A DNA stretch of 64,000 nucleotides from Streptomyces diastatochromogenes (GCA_026913215.1 JAPTYK010000001.1:7068001-7132000); one strand, 5' to 3'; counted from the first letter of the stretch, positions 8,716 through 20,469 are shown. Notes: generated by a model from the sequence alone, not told the origin. Translations and numbers: made by a program.

Positions 8716-10152
8716 CCGTCCCACCCACCGAACACGCCACCGCCCGGACCGGGAGGTCCCGCCCCCGGGCTGCCCCGCCCACATCGGCGACGGACCCGGC
8801 GGAGCCACCCGGCTCTACGGCCCCGCCGCGGAGACCGACCCGATGGGCCTGTACGAGGACCTGCGCGCCGCCCACGGGCCGGTGGCGCCCGTCCTGCTCG
8901 ACGGCGACGTCCGCGCCTGGCTCGTCCTCGGGTACCTGGAGAACCGGGACGTGGCCAGCCGCCCGACCCAGTTCTCCCGCGACCCGCGCGTCTGGCACGG
9001 CTGGCGGAGCGGGGAGATCGACCCCGAGACCTCCCCGCTGGTCCCGATGATCGGCTGGCGCCCCGACTGCGTCTGCGCCGACGGCGAGGAGCACCAGCGG
9101 CTGCGCGGCGCGGTCACGGCCGGCCTCAACCAGTTCGACCACCGGGGCGTCCGGCGCACCATCACCCGCTTCGCCCACGAGCTGATCGACACGTTCTGCG
9201 AGGACGGCGAGGTGGAGCTGGTGGAGCGGTTCGCCGAACACCTGCCCATGCTCACCCTCACCCATCTGCTCGGGATGTCGGACGAGTCCGCCCCCGAACT
9301 GGTGCGCGCGGCCCGCGACCTGTTCAAGGCCACCGAGACCTCGCTCGCCAGCAACGCCTTCGTGCTGGAGTGCCTCGAACAGCTCGTCGCCGAGAAGCAC
9401 GTCCGCCCGGGGCACGACATCGCCTCCGCGCTGCTGGCCCACCCCGCCGGCCTCACCGACGAGGAGGTCCAGCACCACCTGCGGCTCATCCTGCTCGCCG
9501 GCTACGAGACGACCGCCAACCTCATGTCCAACGTCCTGCGGATGGTCGTCACCGATCCCCGGTTCCGCGGTTCGCTGGCGGGCGGCCAGATGACCCTGCC
9601 CGAGGCCGTCGAGCAGGTCCTCTGGGACGAGCCGCCGCTGATGGTGTGTCCGGGCCGCTGGGCCAACGACGACACCACCCTCGGCGGCCAGCAGATCAAG
9701 GCGGGGGACATGCTCCTCCTGGGGCTCGCGGCGGGCAACGTCGACCAGACGATCCGCCCGAGCGCCGCGACCCCCGTGCACCACAACCGCGCGCACCTGT
9801 CCTTCAGCGCCGGTACGCACGAATGCCCCGGGCAGGACATCGGCCGCATCATCGCCGACGCGGGCATCGACATCCTGCTCACCCGGCTCCCCGACATCGG
9901 CCTGTCCGTCCCGGAGGAGAGCCTCAGCTGGCGCTCCTCCACCTGGGCCCGGCACCTCACGGCCCTGCCGGTGAGCTTCGCCCCCGGCCCCGCAGGGCGA
10001 CATCCTCCCGGATCCGCTCCCGGCCCCGCCGCCCGGAGCGACGGGAGGCCCGCGGCGACCGCGCCGCCGGTGCCCGGCCCGGGACGGTCCCGGGACCCGA
10101 GCCCCGGGTCTCCTGGCTGAGGCGGGTCAGGCGCTTCCTGGGCCTGGGGTAG
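8712..10152 (+). CDS. Conservon cytochrome P450, CYP157-like, without ExxR
   Basis: About 480 residues. The heme loop FSAGTHECPG and the I-helix LLAGYETTAN are present. The K-helix, which normally carries Glu-x-x-Arg, reads EQVLWDEPP, so both invariant residues are replaced. Streptomyces CYP157 enzymes are known for an EQ-x-LW variant, which supports CYP157 membership. The start overlaps cvnD; one G is missing near 8761 (ACCGGGAGG). The end is uncertain: the running frame stops at 10120, but restoring one G near 9995 (GCAGGGCGAC) gives a tail VSWLRRVRRFLGLG ending at TAG 10150-10152, which I prefer. P450s are frequent fifth members of conservons and may act on a terpene or other small molecule. 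Confidence 0.85.
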
Positions 10153-10178
10153 GCCCGCGCCGGGGCGCCCCGCTGCCC

Positions 10179-11210
10179 TCACTCCCGGAACGACAGGTCC
10201 GCGGAGGCGTAGCGGGGCGCTCCGGTGTACCAGGCGTGCAGACCGGAGAGGAATCCGCAGGCGCCCCGGAGCCAGGCCTCCAGTTCGGCCCGTTCGTCGT
10301 GGTCGAGGCCGGCCCGGCGGACGAGCGGCGGGAGTTCGCTCCGCCGGAGGTGCTCGAAGTCCCGCAGCCGGGCGTTCACCAGGTGCAGGGCGGCGGGCAC
10401 GGCGTCGTGGAGGGAGATGCCCAGGGAGGTCCCCACCACCAGGACCAGGTTGTTGACGTCCTTCTCCTCGTGCACCTCCCGCTCGTAGGAGGCGATGTCG
10501 TTCGCGAGGCCCATGAAGTCCATGAAGGCGTCGAGCAGGGCGCGGACGGTCCGGCTGTGGCGTATCGGCTCGGGTATGCGCGCGCCGGTGGCCAGTTCCA
10601 CGGAGTAGGGGGCGGTGTAGGCGGCGAAGCTCTCCCGGCGGAACGGGGCGTAGTCGATCAGGTGGGGTATGCGGCCGCTGAGGCTGTTGGCCAGCTCCTC
10701 GACCCCCGCGTCGATGTACCGGGCCAGGGCCCGGTTGAACTCGCCGCGCCAGTGCGTCAGCCGCGGCGGGAAGAGCTGCTGCTGGAGATCGGCGATTCCC
10801 CGCTCGACGGCGTTCGTCGGCTCGGGCGGCCGGGAGCGCTCGGAGTGCAGGAAGGCGTGCAGGCGGGCGGTGAAGGCCCGCGCCCCGGGAAGGTCGCCGG
10901 TCTGCTTGAACGCGGAGGCGAAGTAGTCGTCCCAGGCCAGGGCCCAGATGTTGAACCGGTGGTTGAGCCGGAGGGCGGCGAGCGAGGCGTCGGGCAGGGT
11001 CCAGGCGGTCAGCTGGTCGACGGTCATGGCGTGGAACTTCGACCGGCTCCAGATCGCCGGGTGTGCCGGGGACGGACGGTGCCGGTCCTCCAGCATGCCC
11101 ATGGCGCGCGCCCAGGACTCGCTCTCCTCGTGCAGCGCCGGAAGGTGTGGGTTCACCCGTAACGCGTACGGCATCCACAGCAGGGGAACCTCGACGGCAC
11201 GTACGGTCAT
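10179..11210 (-). CDS. Class I terpene synthase
   Basis: An intact 343-residue terpene cyclase. The metal-binding motif is DDYFA (Asp94, Asp95), and the NSE triad is NDIASYERE (Asn237, Ser241, Glu245). A C-terminal Arg-Tyr pair (APRYAS) is also present. Such enzymes cyclize farnesyl or geranyl diphosphate with Mg2+; the product cannot be read from sequence. A longer frame runs to 11333, but AGGAGG sits nine bases upstream of ATG 11210 and family alignment starts there. It converges on the conservon P450 with only a short gap, suggesting that the P450 could modify its product. Confidence 0.93.
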   Translation of the reverse strand: MTVRAVEVPLLWMPYALRVNPHLPALHEESESWARAMGMLEDRHRPSPAHPAIWSRSKFHAMTVDQLTAWTLPDASLAALRLNHRFNIWALAWDDYFASAFKQTGDLPGARAFTARLHAFLHSERSRPPEPTNAVERGIADLQQQLFPPRLTHWRGEFNRALARYIDAGVEELANSLSGRIPHLIDYAPFRRESFAAYTAPYSVELATGARIPEPIRHSRTVRALLDAFMDFMGLANDIASYEREVHEEKDVNNLVLVVGTSLGISLHDAVPAALHLVNARLRDFEHLRRSELPPLVRRAGLDHDERAELEAWLRGACGFLSGLHAWYTGAPRYASADLSFRE

Positions 11211-11394
11211 GGGGACCGCCTCCTTCTGTCCTCGGCCCGCACCGATCCACCGCGAGGACGGGCGCTGCCCGGCCTGCGGCTCTCCAAACCTGCCCGCCAC
11301 AGACGGCCGGAAACCGACAACTGTCCACGGCATGTGACCAGTTGGAGTTCACATCTGAAGCGTAACGGTCCTTCTGGTGTCACGGCGGTGCGTG

Positions 11395-12454
11395 TCACAG
11401 CGGCTGATCGGGCCAATCCAGGAGGCGGGCGCCGATGACGGCCGTCTGGAGGGTGTAGCGCTGGACGGGATCGCCGGGGTCCGCGCCGGTCAGACGGTGG
11501 ATGCGGTCGAGCCGGTAGGTCATGGCCCGCACGCTGAGGCTGAGGCCCCGGGCCGCCTGGGCGGTGACGCAGCCGGCCTCGAAGTACGCCGTGAGCGTGT
11601 CGAGCAGGGGCCGCGCGCCCCGCGGGTCTGCCGCAGCGGACCGAGCACGGTCCGTACGAGATCGGCCATGGCCTCCCGGTCGCGGGTGAGGACGGGGTAC
11701 ACGAGGAGATCGGCGGCGTGCAGCACCGGTTCGTCCAGGTTCATGCGGGCCGCGAGCGCGAGGGCGTTGAGGGCCTCCTCGTACGAGTGGACGACGCCGC
11801 CCGCCCCCGGGTGCGGGCGGCCGATGGCCACCCGGCCCCCGTCGGTCGCCGCGTACGCCTGCTTGGCGAAGTGGGCCAGCACCTCGGGCTCGTCGCCCGG
11901 CGCGACGCAGATCAGCCGTCCGTCCTTGGTGGTGAGCAGGATGCGCCGGTTGCCGAAGCGGGCGACGAGCGAGGACTCGACGGCGCGGGTGACCGCGTAC
12001 CCGTCGCCGTACGGTTCCGGGCCCTGGGCGACGGCCACGGCGTGGGCGTGGGAGAGCAGCAGTCCGAAGCGCTCGGCCCGCTCCGCGAGGCGGCCGAGGT
12101 CGCTCCGGCCGTAGAGCAGGTCCTCGATGAACTCGCGCCGTGCCGCCTCCTCCTGACGCATCGCCAGGTGCTGGGCCCGCTCGTGCCCCTCGGCGAAGGC
12201 GTCCACGGCCTGCTCGACGGCGCTCAGCAGGTGGTCGGCGACGGCCGCCGGCAGACCGGGGCGCACCCGCTGGGCGGTGGAGAGGTGGGCCCGGACCAGC
12301 GCCCGCAGTCCGACGCCGGCCTCCGCGGCCCGCTCGCCGAGCGCGCCCAGGGCTTCGCGCTCCTCCCGGGTGAGTCTCCGGCGGGTCGCGCACACCCCGC
12401 CAGGATCTCGGCGTACCCGTCCAGGTACTCCTCGGCCGGCTCCCTCTCCGCCAC
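11395..12454 (-). CDS. PucR/CdaR-like transcriptional regulator
   Basis: About 353 residues. A helical N-terminal sensor region (LTREEREALGALGERAAEAG) and a central GGDEF-like regulator domain (RFGLLLSHAHAVAVAQGPE) lead to a C-terminal helix-turn-helix, LSLSVRAMTYRLDRIHRLTG, of the PucR type. I choose the GTG at 12454 (VAEREPAEEYLDGYAEILAG), which has GGGAGGG upstream. One G is missing near 12400 and one base near 11625; both separate otherwise continuous conserved sequence. It is divergent from the flotillin gene with 216 bases between them, so autoregulation or control of the flotillin unit is possible. Confidence 0.83.
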
Positions 12455-12670
12455 GGTCCCTCCCGCTCCTGACGCGCCCCTGACGAGTTCTTGACGCGCG
12501 GTGATCAAGGGTGGCACGCCGTCCGCCGGGGTGTGTCACCGGCATGGAGAAGGTGTCGAACACTGCCGGATCACGGCAGTGCCGGGCGGGTGATCTTCCC
12601 GCAGGATGGCCGCACGGGAGGGCACGGGCCGGGGCTCGGTGCCGGGAGAAAGAAATGGACGGGGTTTCTC

Positions 12671-14706
12671 ATGGACGCCATCACCGGGGGCGTCGGCGTG
12701 CTCGTCGCCGTCGTCCTGTTCGTCGCCGTCGTCGTGCTCCTCGTGGCCGGGCGGCTGTTCCGGAAGGTGGAGCAGGGCAAGGCGCTGATCGTCTCCAGGA
12801 CGCGCAGGGTCGACGTCACCTTCACGGGGCAGATCGTCCTGCCCGTCCTGCACAAGGCCGAGGTCATGGACATCTCGGTGAAGACCTTCGAGATCTCCCG
12901 GATGGGCCGGGACGGGCTGATCTGCCGGGACAACATCCGCGCCGACATCCGGATCTCGTTCTTCGTCCGGGTCAACAAGACCGTCGAGGACGTCATCAAG
13001 GTCGCGCAGGCCATCGGCACCGCTCGGGCCAGCCACCAGGAGACCCTGGAGCAGCTGTTCCACGCCAAGTTCTCCGAGGCCGTCAAGACCGTCGGCAAGC
13101 AGCTCGACTTCACCGACCTCTACACCAAGCGCGAGGAACTGCGCTTCCGGATCATCGAGCTGATCGGCATCGACCTCAACGGCTACCACCTGGAGGACGC
13201 CGCCATCGACTACGTGGAGCAGACCCCGCTGAGCCAGCTCGACCCCGGCAACATCCTCGACGCCCAGGGCATCCGCAAGATCACCGAGCTGACGGCCGTG
13301 GAGAACATCCGGACGAACGAGTACCGGCAGAACGAGCAGAAGGAGATCACCCGGCAGAACGTCGACGCCCGGGAGGCCATCCTGGAGCTGGAGCGGCGGC
13401 AGGCCGACGCGGAGATCAAGCAGAAGCGGGAGATCGACACCTCGCGGGCCCGCGAGGAGGCGGAGACCGCGCGCGTGGTGGAGGAGGAGCGGCTGCGGGC
13501 GCAGGGCGCCTTCCTCCGCACCGAGGAGCAGCTCGGCGTCCAGCGCGAGAACCAGGCCCGCGAGGTGGCGGTCGCGCAGAAGAACCGCGAGCGGGTCATC
13601 GCCGTCGAGAACGAGCGGATCGAGAAGGACCGCCTCCTGGAGGTCATCGCCCGCGACCGGGAGACCCAGCTCACCCGCATCGCGGCCGAGAAGGAGGTCG
13701 AGGCCGAGCGCCGCGAGATCGCCGAGGTGATCCGGGAGCGGGTCGCGGTGGACCGTACGGTCGCCGAGCAGGAGGAGTCCATCAAGCGGCTGCGCGTGGT
13801 CGAGGAGGCCGAGCGCACCCGGCAGGCCGTCGTCATCGCCGCCGAGGCGGAGGCGCAGGAGAAGCTGGTCAAGGACATCAAGGCCGCGGAGGCCGCCGAG
13901 CAGGCCGCCGTCCACCGGGCCGCGGAGGAACTCACCCTGGCGGAGGCCCGCAACAAGGCGGCCGACATGGACGCCCGCGCCAGGACGCGCCTCGCCGAGG
14001 GCCTCCAGGCCGAGGCCGCCGCCGAGGGCTCGCGGCGGTGCGGGTGCGGGAGATGGAGGCCGAGGTCATCGAGCGGACCGGCCGCGCCGAGGCCGAGGCC
14101 ACCGAGGCCCGGCTGCGCGCCGAAGCGGCCGGCACCCGGGAGAAGGCGCTCGCCGAGGCGGTCGGCACGAGGGAGAAGGCGCTCGCCGAGGCCACGGGGA
14201 TCGGCGAGAAGCTCAAGGCCGAGGCGGCCGGTCTGACCGAGAAGGCGGCCGCGATGGCCGCGCTGGACGAGGCCTCGCGCACCCACGAGGAGTACCGGCT
14301 GCGGCTGGCGGCCGAGAAGGAGATCCGGCTCGCCGGGCTCGACGTCCAGCGGCAGGTCGCCGAGGCGCAGGCCACCGTCCTCGCGACCGGTCTGGAGCAG
14401 GCCGACATCAACATCGTCGGCGGCGAGTCGGTCTTCCTCGACCGCCTGGTGGAGTCGATCGCGCTCGGCAGGTCGGTCGACGGGTTCATGGACCACTCCC
14501 GGACCGCGCAGGCACTCGCCGGCCCCTGGCTGGACGGCTCCGGTTCCTTCACGGAGGACCTGACCAAGGTGCTCGGCTCGCTGTCCACGGCCGACCTGCG
14601 CAACCTCAGTGCCGCCTCCGCGCTCTTCGCGAAGGCCACGGGCTCCGGACCGGCGACGGCGGCCCTGGCGGAGACGGCGACGCTGAACGGCGCCGCTACG
14701 GACTGA
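12671..14706 (+). CDS. Flotillin-family SPFH-domain membrane protein
   Basis: About 678 residues. An N-terminal membrane segment (VGVLVAVVLFVAVVVLLVAG) is followed by an SPFH/band 7 domain (about 30-210, VEQGKALIVSRTRRVDVTF to YHLEDAAIDYVEQTPLSQLD), then a very long Glu/Arg/Ala-rich coiled coil with near-repeats EKALAEAVGTR and EKALAEATGIG, and a flotillin tail. Flotillins scaffold membrane microdomains. One C is missing near 14029 (GAGGGCTCGCGG). The start is the ATG that places the membrane helix at the N-terminus. It is followed closely by the giant ATPase gene and a zinc-ribbon gene on the same strand. Confidence 0.9.
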
Positions 14707-14769
14707 CCGCCCCGGGGAGCGGTCACAGAGGGTCCGGTGCCGGCAAACGGGGAGTTGGCGGCACCGGAC
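14704..14769 (+). terminator. Two tandem hairpins between flotillin and ATPase genes
   Basis: TGACCGC (14704-14710) pairs with GCGGTCA (14719-14725) and overlaps the flotillin stop; GTCCGGTGCCG (14732-14742) pairs perfectly with CGGCACCGGAC (14759-14769). They may terminate or attenuate transcription before the ATPase, whose ribosome site AAGGAG lies just beyond. If they only attenuate, they would set the ratio of flotillin to ATPase. Confidence 0.55.
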
Positions 14770-14802
14770 CCGTATCCACCACGGTACAAGGAGCGGGACG
14801 AG

Positions 14803-17800
14803 ATGGGTGCCGGAATCGACCAGGACACGTACACGGTGCTGCGCGACCGGCTCCGCGCGCAGGCCGCCGAACTGGCCGGGCGCGCCGGAGACCTGGACGA
14901 GGCCCGGATCGCGGCCTTCGGCTCCGGCGAGCTCGCCCTCGCTCGCACCGGCCGCGTCGGCACTGGACGCGCCTGCGTGCCGCAGGACCTCGTCCCCGTC
15001 GGCGACGGACTGTTCCTCCTCGGCACCCGGCCGTCCGGCCCGGGGCCCTCCGAGGCCGAGGTCTCCGACGTCCTCAGCCTCCACGACCGCGACCTGAACC
15101 CGCTGCCCGCGGGGGCGGTCCCCGGACTGCTCGACGACCCCGCCTTCGTACGGGAGTTCTCCGCGCTGCACCGCTACTACCGGGGCGCGCGCCTGCTCCG
15201 GCTGCGACGGGTGGAGGGCCGGATCCTCGCCGTGTTCCGCACGGGGAGCAGAGCGACGACCTCCGGGTCCTGCGCTGGTCCGTCGGGCCCTGCGGCGAGA
15301 CGCGGTTCCTCGACGCCCAGGGCGAGCGCGACCACGTCCCGCCGCCCTCCGACGACGTCGACTGGGTGGAGACCACCCGCGACGACCACGTGCCGGGACG
15401 GCACCCGCGCGTCTCGCTCGGCGGCCGGCTGTTCGTCTCCACCGTCGGCGGGACGCTGACGGTCAGGACGGACGGCGACACCGACACCGCCGGGGCCGTC
15501 CACACGGAGCCCGTCGACGAACCGCTCCAGTCCCTCGCCGACGCCGAGGTGGCGTACGCGGTCGTGGGCGCCCTGGTCCTGGTGCGGGTCCGCCCCTACA
15601 AGGAGGAGACCCGACGCCACCTCGTCTTCAACACCCTGACCGGCGAGGTCGTCCGGCTCGACGGCATCGGACAGGCCTGTCTGCGGCTGCCCGAGGACGA
15701 GGGGATCGTCTTCCCCGGCGGCTACTGCCTCGCCTCCGGCGCCGTGAAGACCTTCGACACCGACACGACGGGCCTCGCCTTCGACCGGGCGGTCCGCTCG
15801 CCCGACGGGGACCACCTCCTCCACGTCTTCCGGGCGCCGGCGGAGGGCCGCACCCTGCTCCTCCCGTACGACGTGATCGGCAAGGAGATCGCCGCCCCGG
15901 TCGTCTGCCGCGGATACGCGCTGCTCGACGACGGGACGATGGCCGTCCTGCGCGAGGGGTCCGGCGAGCCGGGCCGGGTCCACCCGGTGCAGATCTGGCG
16001 CACCCCGTACGCCTCCGACACCCACCCGCGCCCCGTGGCGGACGGTCCGCTGGCCCGCATCGGCAACGCGGACCTCGTCCGGGGCATCGCCGACTGCCTG
16101 TCGATCGCCCGGCAGGCCACCGAACTCACCCCGGCCGGCGAGGTCTACGAGGCGCTCGTCGCCGCCTGCACGCGCGCGGGCGACGTCCACCACTGGCTCG
16201 GCGACCCGGAAGCCGGCGACCTGGCCGCGCCGCTGACCGCGCTGCGGGCCACCGCCGTCCAGGTCCTCGACGAGTTCGGGACCGTGACGGCCCTCACCCG
16301 GCAGGCCGCCGAGGCCCTCGCCGAGTCCGCCCAGGAGATCAGCAGGCTCGTCCGCCGCATCCGGGGCGAGGCGCCCGCCACGGCCGCGGAGTGGATCTCC
16401 CGGATCACCGAACTCCGCCGGGCCCGGGGACACCTGGTGACCCTGGGGACATGCGGTACGCCGACACGGCCCGCATCGACGCCCTCGCCGCCGACGTCGA
16501 GGCCGACACCGCCTCGGCCGCCCGGCGCGCCGTCGCCTTCCTCCGCGGCGAGGACGCCTTCGCCCCGCACCACGCCGAGGCGGAACGGCTCGCCGCCGAG
16601 GCCGGGACGCCGGCCACCGTCGCCGAGACGGGCCCGGTCGGCGAACGGATCGACGCGCGCACCCACGAACTGCACACCCTCAGCGAGGTCATCGGCGGCC
16701 TCGACATCGGCGACGCGACCGTCCGCGCCTCGATCCTGGCCCGGATCGCCGACGTCCTGGGCGCGCTCAACCGCGCCCGCGCCCTCCTCGCCGCCCGCCG
16801 CGCCGAACTCCTCGACCAGGAGGGCCGGGCGGAGTTCGCCGCCGAGCTCGCCCTGCTCGGCCAGGCCGTCACGGGCGCGCTGGCCGCCGCCGACACCCCC
16901 GAGCGCTGCGAGGAACAGTTCGGCCGGATCCTGCTCCAGCTGGAGAACCTGGAGTCCCGCTTCGCCGCGCACGACGGCTTCCTCGCGGACGTCGCCGAGC
17001 GGCGCACCGAGGTCCAGGACGCCTTCACCGCGCGCCGGCAGTCCCTCCAGGACGACCGGGCCCGGCGTGCCGAACGGCTCGCCGCCTCGGCCGCCCGGGT
17101 CCTGGAGACGATCGCCCGGCGGGCCGCGACCCTGTCCGACCCGGACGAGGTGCACACCTGGTTCGCCTCCGACCCCTGGTGACCAGGATCCGCCGCACCG
17201 CCGCCGAGCTGAGGGAACTCGGCGACCAGGTGCGGGCGGAGGAGCTGGAGAGCCGGCTCGCCGCCGCCCGGCAGGAGGCCGGGCGGGCCCTGCGGGACCG
17301 CACCGAGCTGTTCTCCGACGGCGGCGACACGATCCGGCTCGGCCGGCACCGCTTCGCCGTCACCCGGCAGGCCCCCGAGCTGACCCTCGTACCGCACGGG
17401 GACACCCTCGCCCTCGCGCTGACCGGAACCGACTACCGCGCGCCCGTCACCGACCCGGCCTTCGCCGCGACCCGCCCCCACTGGGGCCGGACCCTGCCCT
17501 CCGAGTCCCCGGAGGTCTACCGCGCCGAACACCTCGCCGCCCGCCTCCTGGCCGAGCACGGCACGGCCGCCCTGGCCGCCGCGGACCTCGGCGCCCTCGC
17601 CCGCCGGGCCGCCGAGGCCGCCTACGACGAGGGCTACGAGCGCGGCGTCCACGACCACGACGCGGCGCTCGTCCTGGCGGCGGTCCTGGAGCTGAGCGAG
17701 GGCGCCGCCCGCTGCGCCACCCGGGGCGGCGCGCGGCGGCCCAGATCTTCTGGGCCCACTCCACCACCGCCGAGGCCCGCGAGCAGTGGACCCACCGCGC

Positions 17801-19630
17801 GGTCGCGCTCACGCGGGCCCGGGACCTCTTCGGTACCGAGTCGGCCCTCGACGGGCTGCGGCAGGAGCTGGCCGGGGCGACCGGCGACCCGGCGGCGGCC
17901 TCGTACCTGATCGCCGAACTCGCCTCAGGACCGGCGGGATTCGCCGTCTCCGGCGAGGCGCGCACCCTGCTCGAAGCGTTCCACCGCGCCGTCGGCTCCG
18001 CCGCTTCCTCGGCCTCCGCCTACGGCGAGGCCCTCGCCGCCCTCACCGGACCGGACGCCCGGCGCCAGCTCGTCGAGGCCTGGATCGGCTCGTACGCGAC
18101 GGCGTCCGGCGAGCGGTACGACGCGGGCGTGCTCGCCGAGGTCGTCGCCGTCGAACTCTGCCCCGGGCTCGACCGCTACGAGGTCACCGCCCCGACCACC
18201 ACGACGGTCACCGGACTCCTCGGCGCCCACCCCGGGTGCGGGCCCGGTCGATGGAGCTCCGGCTCGACGAATTCCTCGCCAGGACAAGGGAGTTCGCCGA
18301 CCGCGAAGTGCCCGCCTTCCGCGCCTACCAGCGGCAGCGGGCCGAGCTCCTCGCCGCCGAACGGGCCCGGCTCCGCCTGGACGAGTACCGGCCCCGGGTC
18401 ATGTCCGCCTTCGTCCGCAACCGCCTCGTCGACGAGGTCTACCTCCCCCTCGTCGGCGACAACCTCGCCAAACAGCTCGGCGCGGCCGGAGACGCCAAGC
18501 GCAGCGACACCCACGGACTGCTGCTGCTCCTCTCCCCGCCCGGCTACGGCAAGACCACCCTGATCGAGTACGTCGCCGAACGCCTCGGCCTGCTCCTCGT
18601 CAAGGTCGACGGCCCCGCCCTCGGCGCGCGGACGACCTCCCTCGACCCCGCCGCGGCGCCCGACGCCGCCGCCCGCCGGGAGCTGGAGAAGATCGCCTTC
18701 GCCCTGACCGCCGCCGGAAACGTCCTGCTGTACGTGGACGACATCCAGCACACCTCGCCGGAGTTCCTGCAGAAGTTCATTCCCCTCTGCGACACCACCC
18801 GGACCCTGAACGGGCACGACCTGCGCGGAAAACGCTTCGCCGTCTGCATGGCCGGGAACCCGTACACCGAGTCCGGGCGGGCCTTCCGCGTGCCCGACAT
18901 GCTCGCCGACCGGGCCGACGTGTGGAACCTCGGCGACGTCCTGACCGGCAAGGACGAGGCCTTCGCGTTCAGCTTCGTCGAGAACGCCCTCACCTCCCAC
19001 CCGGTCCTCGCCCCGCTCGCCGGCCGCGACCGCGCGGACCTGGAGCTGCTGACCCGCCTGGCGGCCGGGGACCCGGCCGCGCGCCGCGACCGGCTCGCCC
19101 ACTCCTACGCCCCGGCCGAACTCGACCGGATCCTCGCCGTCCTGCGCCATCTCCTCACCGCCCGCGAGACGGTCCTCGCCGTCAACGAGGAGTACATCGC
19201 CTCCGCCGCGACCGCCGAGGAGGACCGGACGGAACCGCCGTTCCGCCTCCAGGGGTCCTACCGGGCGATGAACAAGATCGTTTCCCGCATCCAGCCCGTC
19301 ATGGACGACACCGAACTGGGAGCCCTGCTCGACGACCACTACACCGCCGAGGCCCGGACGCTCACCACCGAGGCCGAGGCCAACCTCCTCAAGCTCGCCG
19401 CCCTGCGCGGCACCCTCACCCCGCGCAGGCCGGGCGCCGGGCGGAGCTGACCGCCGCCCGCACCCGGGCCCGCGGCGGCTCGGGGACGACCCCTCGGCCG
19501 GGCGGTCGAGGCCCTCGCCCTGCTCGCCGACCGGGTCACGGCCGTCGAGACGGCGATCACCCGAGCGACGGAATCGCTCCGCCCGCACACCCACACGAAC
19601 CCCGCCGGAACCGGCGAAGAGAGCGAGTGA
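14803..19630 (+). CDS. Giant DUF3686-type ATPase (annotated elsewhere as 'DNA repair ATPase')
   Basis: About 1,610 residues after joining frames. The N-terminal half holds a DUF3686-like beta-rich region (FNTLTGEVVRLDGIGQACLR, AFDRAVRSPDGDHLLHVFRA), then coiled coil, then a C-terminal AAA-type ATPase with Walker A SPPGYGKTTL (about 18535) and Walker B VLLYVDDIQH. Frame breaks occur near 15250, 16450, 17172, 17735, 18235, 19427, 19470 and 19490, nearly all one base lost from a G/C run, and the sequence is continuous across each. I place the end at TGA 19628-19630 (tail RATESLRPHTHTNPAG). The start ATG 14803 has AAGGAG upstream. The function is not established; the name implies DNA repair without direct proof that I know of. 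Confidence 0.83.
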
Positions 19631-19632
19631 CC

Positions 19633-19857
19633 ATGGCCAAGCCGGTGCACGCGGCGATCGGCGAGAAGCCGATCCGCTGCCAGGTGTGCGACAGCGACAC
19701 CTTCCGCGAGCGGGAGGTGAAACTGAACAGCACCGGGATGGAGTTCCTCAACATGGCCTGGGCGAACGAGTCGGCGACCGGCCTCATCTGCTGGTCGTGC
19801 GGCTACGTCCACCTGTTCGTGAACCGGGACATCAGGCTCTACCGGACGCGTGAGTGA
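19633..19857 (+). CDS. Small zinc-ribbon protein
   Basis: An intact 74-residue protein with two CxxC knuckles, CQVCDS near residue 19 and CWSCGY near residue 56, which form a zinc ribbon. The rest is short strands (REVKLNSTGMEFLNMAW, HLFVNRDIRLYRTRE). It starts three bases after the ATPase stop and is certainly cotranscribed. Zinc ribbons of this size bind nucleic acid or act as small protein adaptors; with the ATPase it may be a cofactor of that machine. No further assignment is possible. Confidence 0.82.
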   Translation: MAKPVHAAIGEKPIRCQVCDSDTFREREVKLNSTGMEFLNMAWANESATGLICWSCGYVHLFVNRDIRLYRTRE

Positions 19858-20322
19858 CCCCGGTCCCCGGCGAGCGCGGCGCCCGGAAGCCGCCGACCCA
19901 GATGCCGGTGACGGCACTCACGTACCGGGCGCCGCAGCGGTCGGAGGGGACGACCAGCTGCGCGCCCGGGGCGTCGAGCCACTCCTCGTCCACGCGGGTC
20001 GCGAGCAGGACGGGCGCGCCGCCGAAGTCGGCGTCGATCTCCGCCCAGGACAGCAGCGCGTGGTGCCCGTCCCCGCCGTCCACGGTGAGCAGGAACCGGG
20101 ACCGCTCCTTGCGTCGGGCCGGATCGAACCCCGGACGCGCCGCCGCCACCACGTCACGCAGCAGCGGCCCCTCGAAGGCGTGGTGCCGCGGACCCTCCTT
20201 CGCGCAGTCGAAGACGACCTCGGCCCGGTGCTGGGCCCAGTCCCTGCGCAGGTCCGCGACGGTGAGCACGGCCGGAGGGCCACGTCTCCCCAGATGGCGA
20301 AGGCTCCGGTACGGCGACTCAT
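19832..20322 (-). CDS. Small molybdopterin-dependent (sulfite-oxidase-like) protein
   Basis: About 163 residues related to the molybdopterin-binding fold of sulfite oxidases (FEGPLLRDVVAAARPGFDP, YVSAVTGIWVGGF). It is much shorter than full enzymes and lacks a clear catalytic Cys in the usual place, so it may be a cofactor-binding or accessory protein. The start at 20322 is preceded by GAAGGAG. One base is missing near 20275. Its end overlaps the zinc-ribbon gene by 26 bases on the other strand. It lies downstream of the molybdenum hydroxylase genes with a 147-base gap that may hold its own promoter. Confidence 0.6.
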
Positions 20323-20469
20323 CGTCAATCTCCTTCGGGCGGTCGGTGCGGGAACTGCGCCCAGTGATACCCGACCGCGCGGAGCGAGAACCGTGACTGC
20401 ACGTCAAAGAGGCCCGACAGCAGTGCATTTGTGAGCTTGATACGAGACGGACGGACGCATCCTCCGGGC

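Noticed and set aside
15366..18563. One open frame of more than 1,000 codons inside the giant ATPase
   Set aside because: Only its two ends are real protein; the middle is low-complexity Pro/Arg/Ser. The true chain moves through other frames after base losses, where it matches the family.
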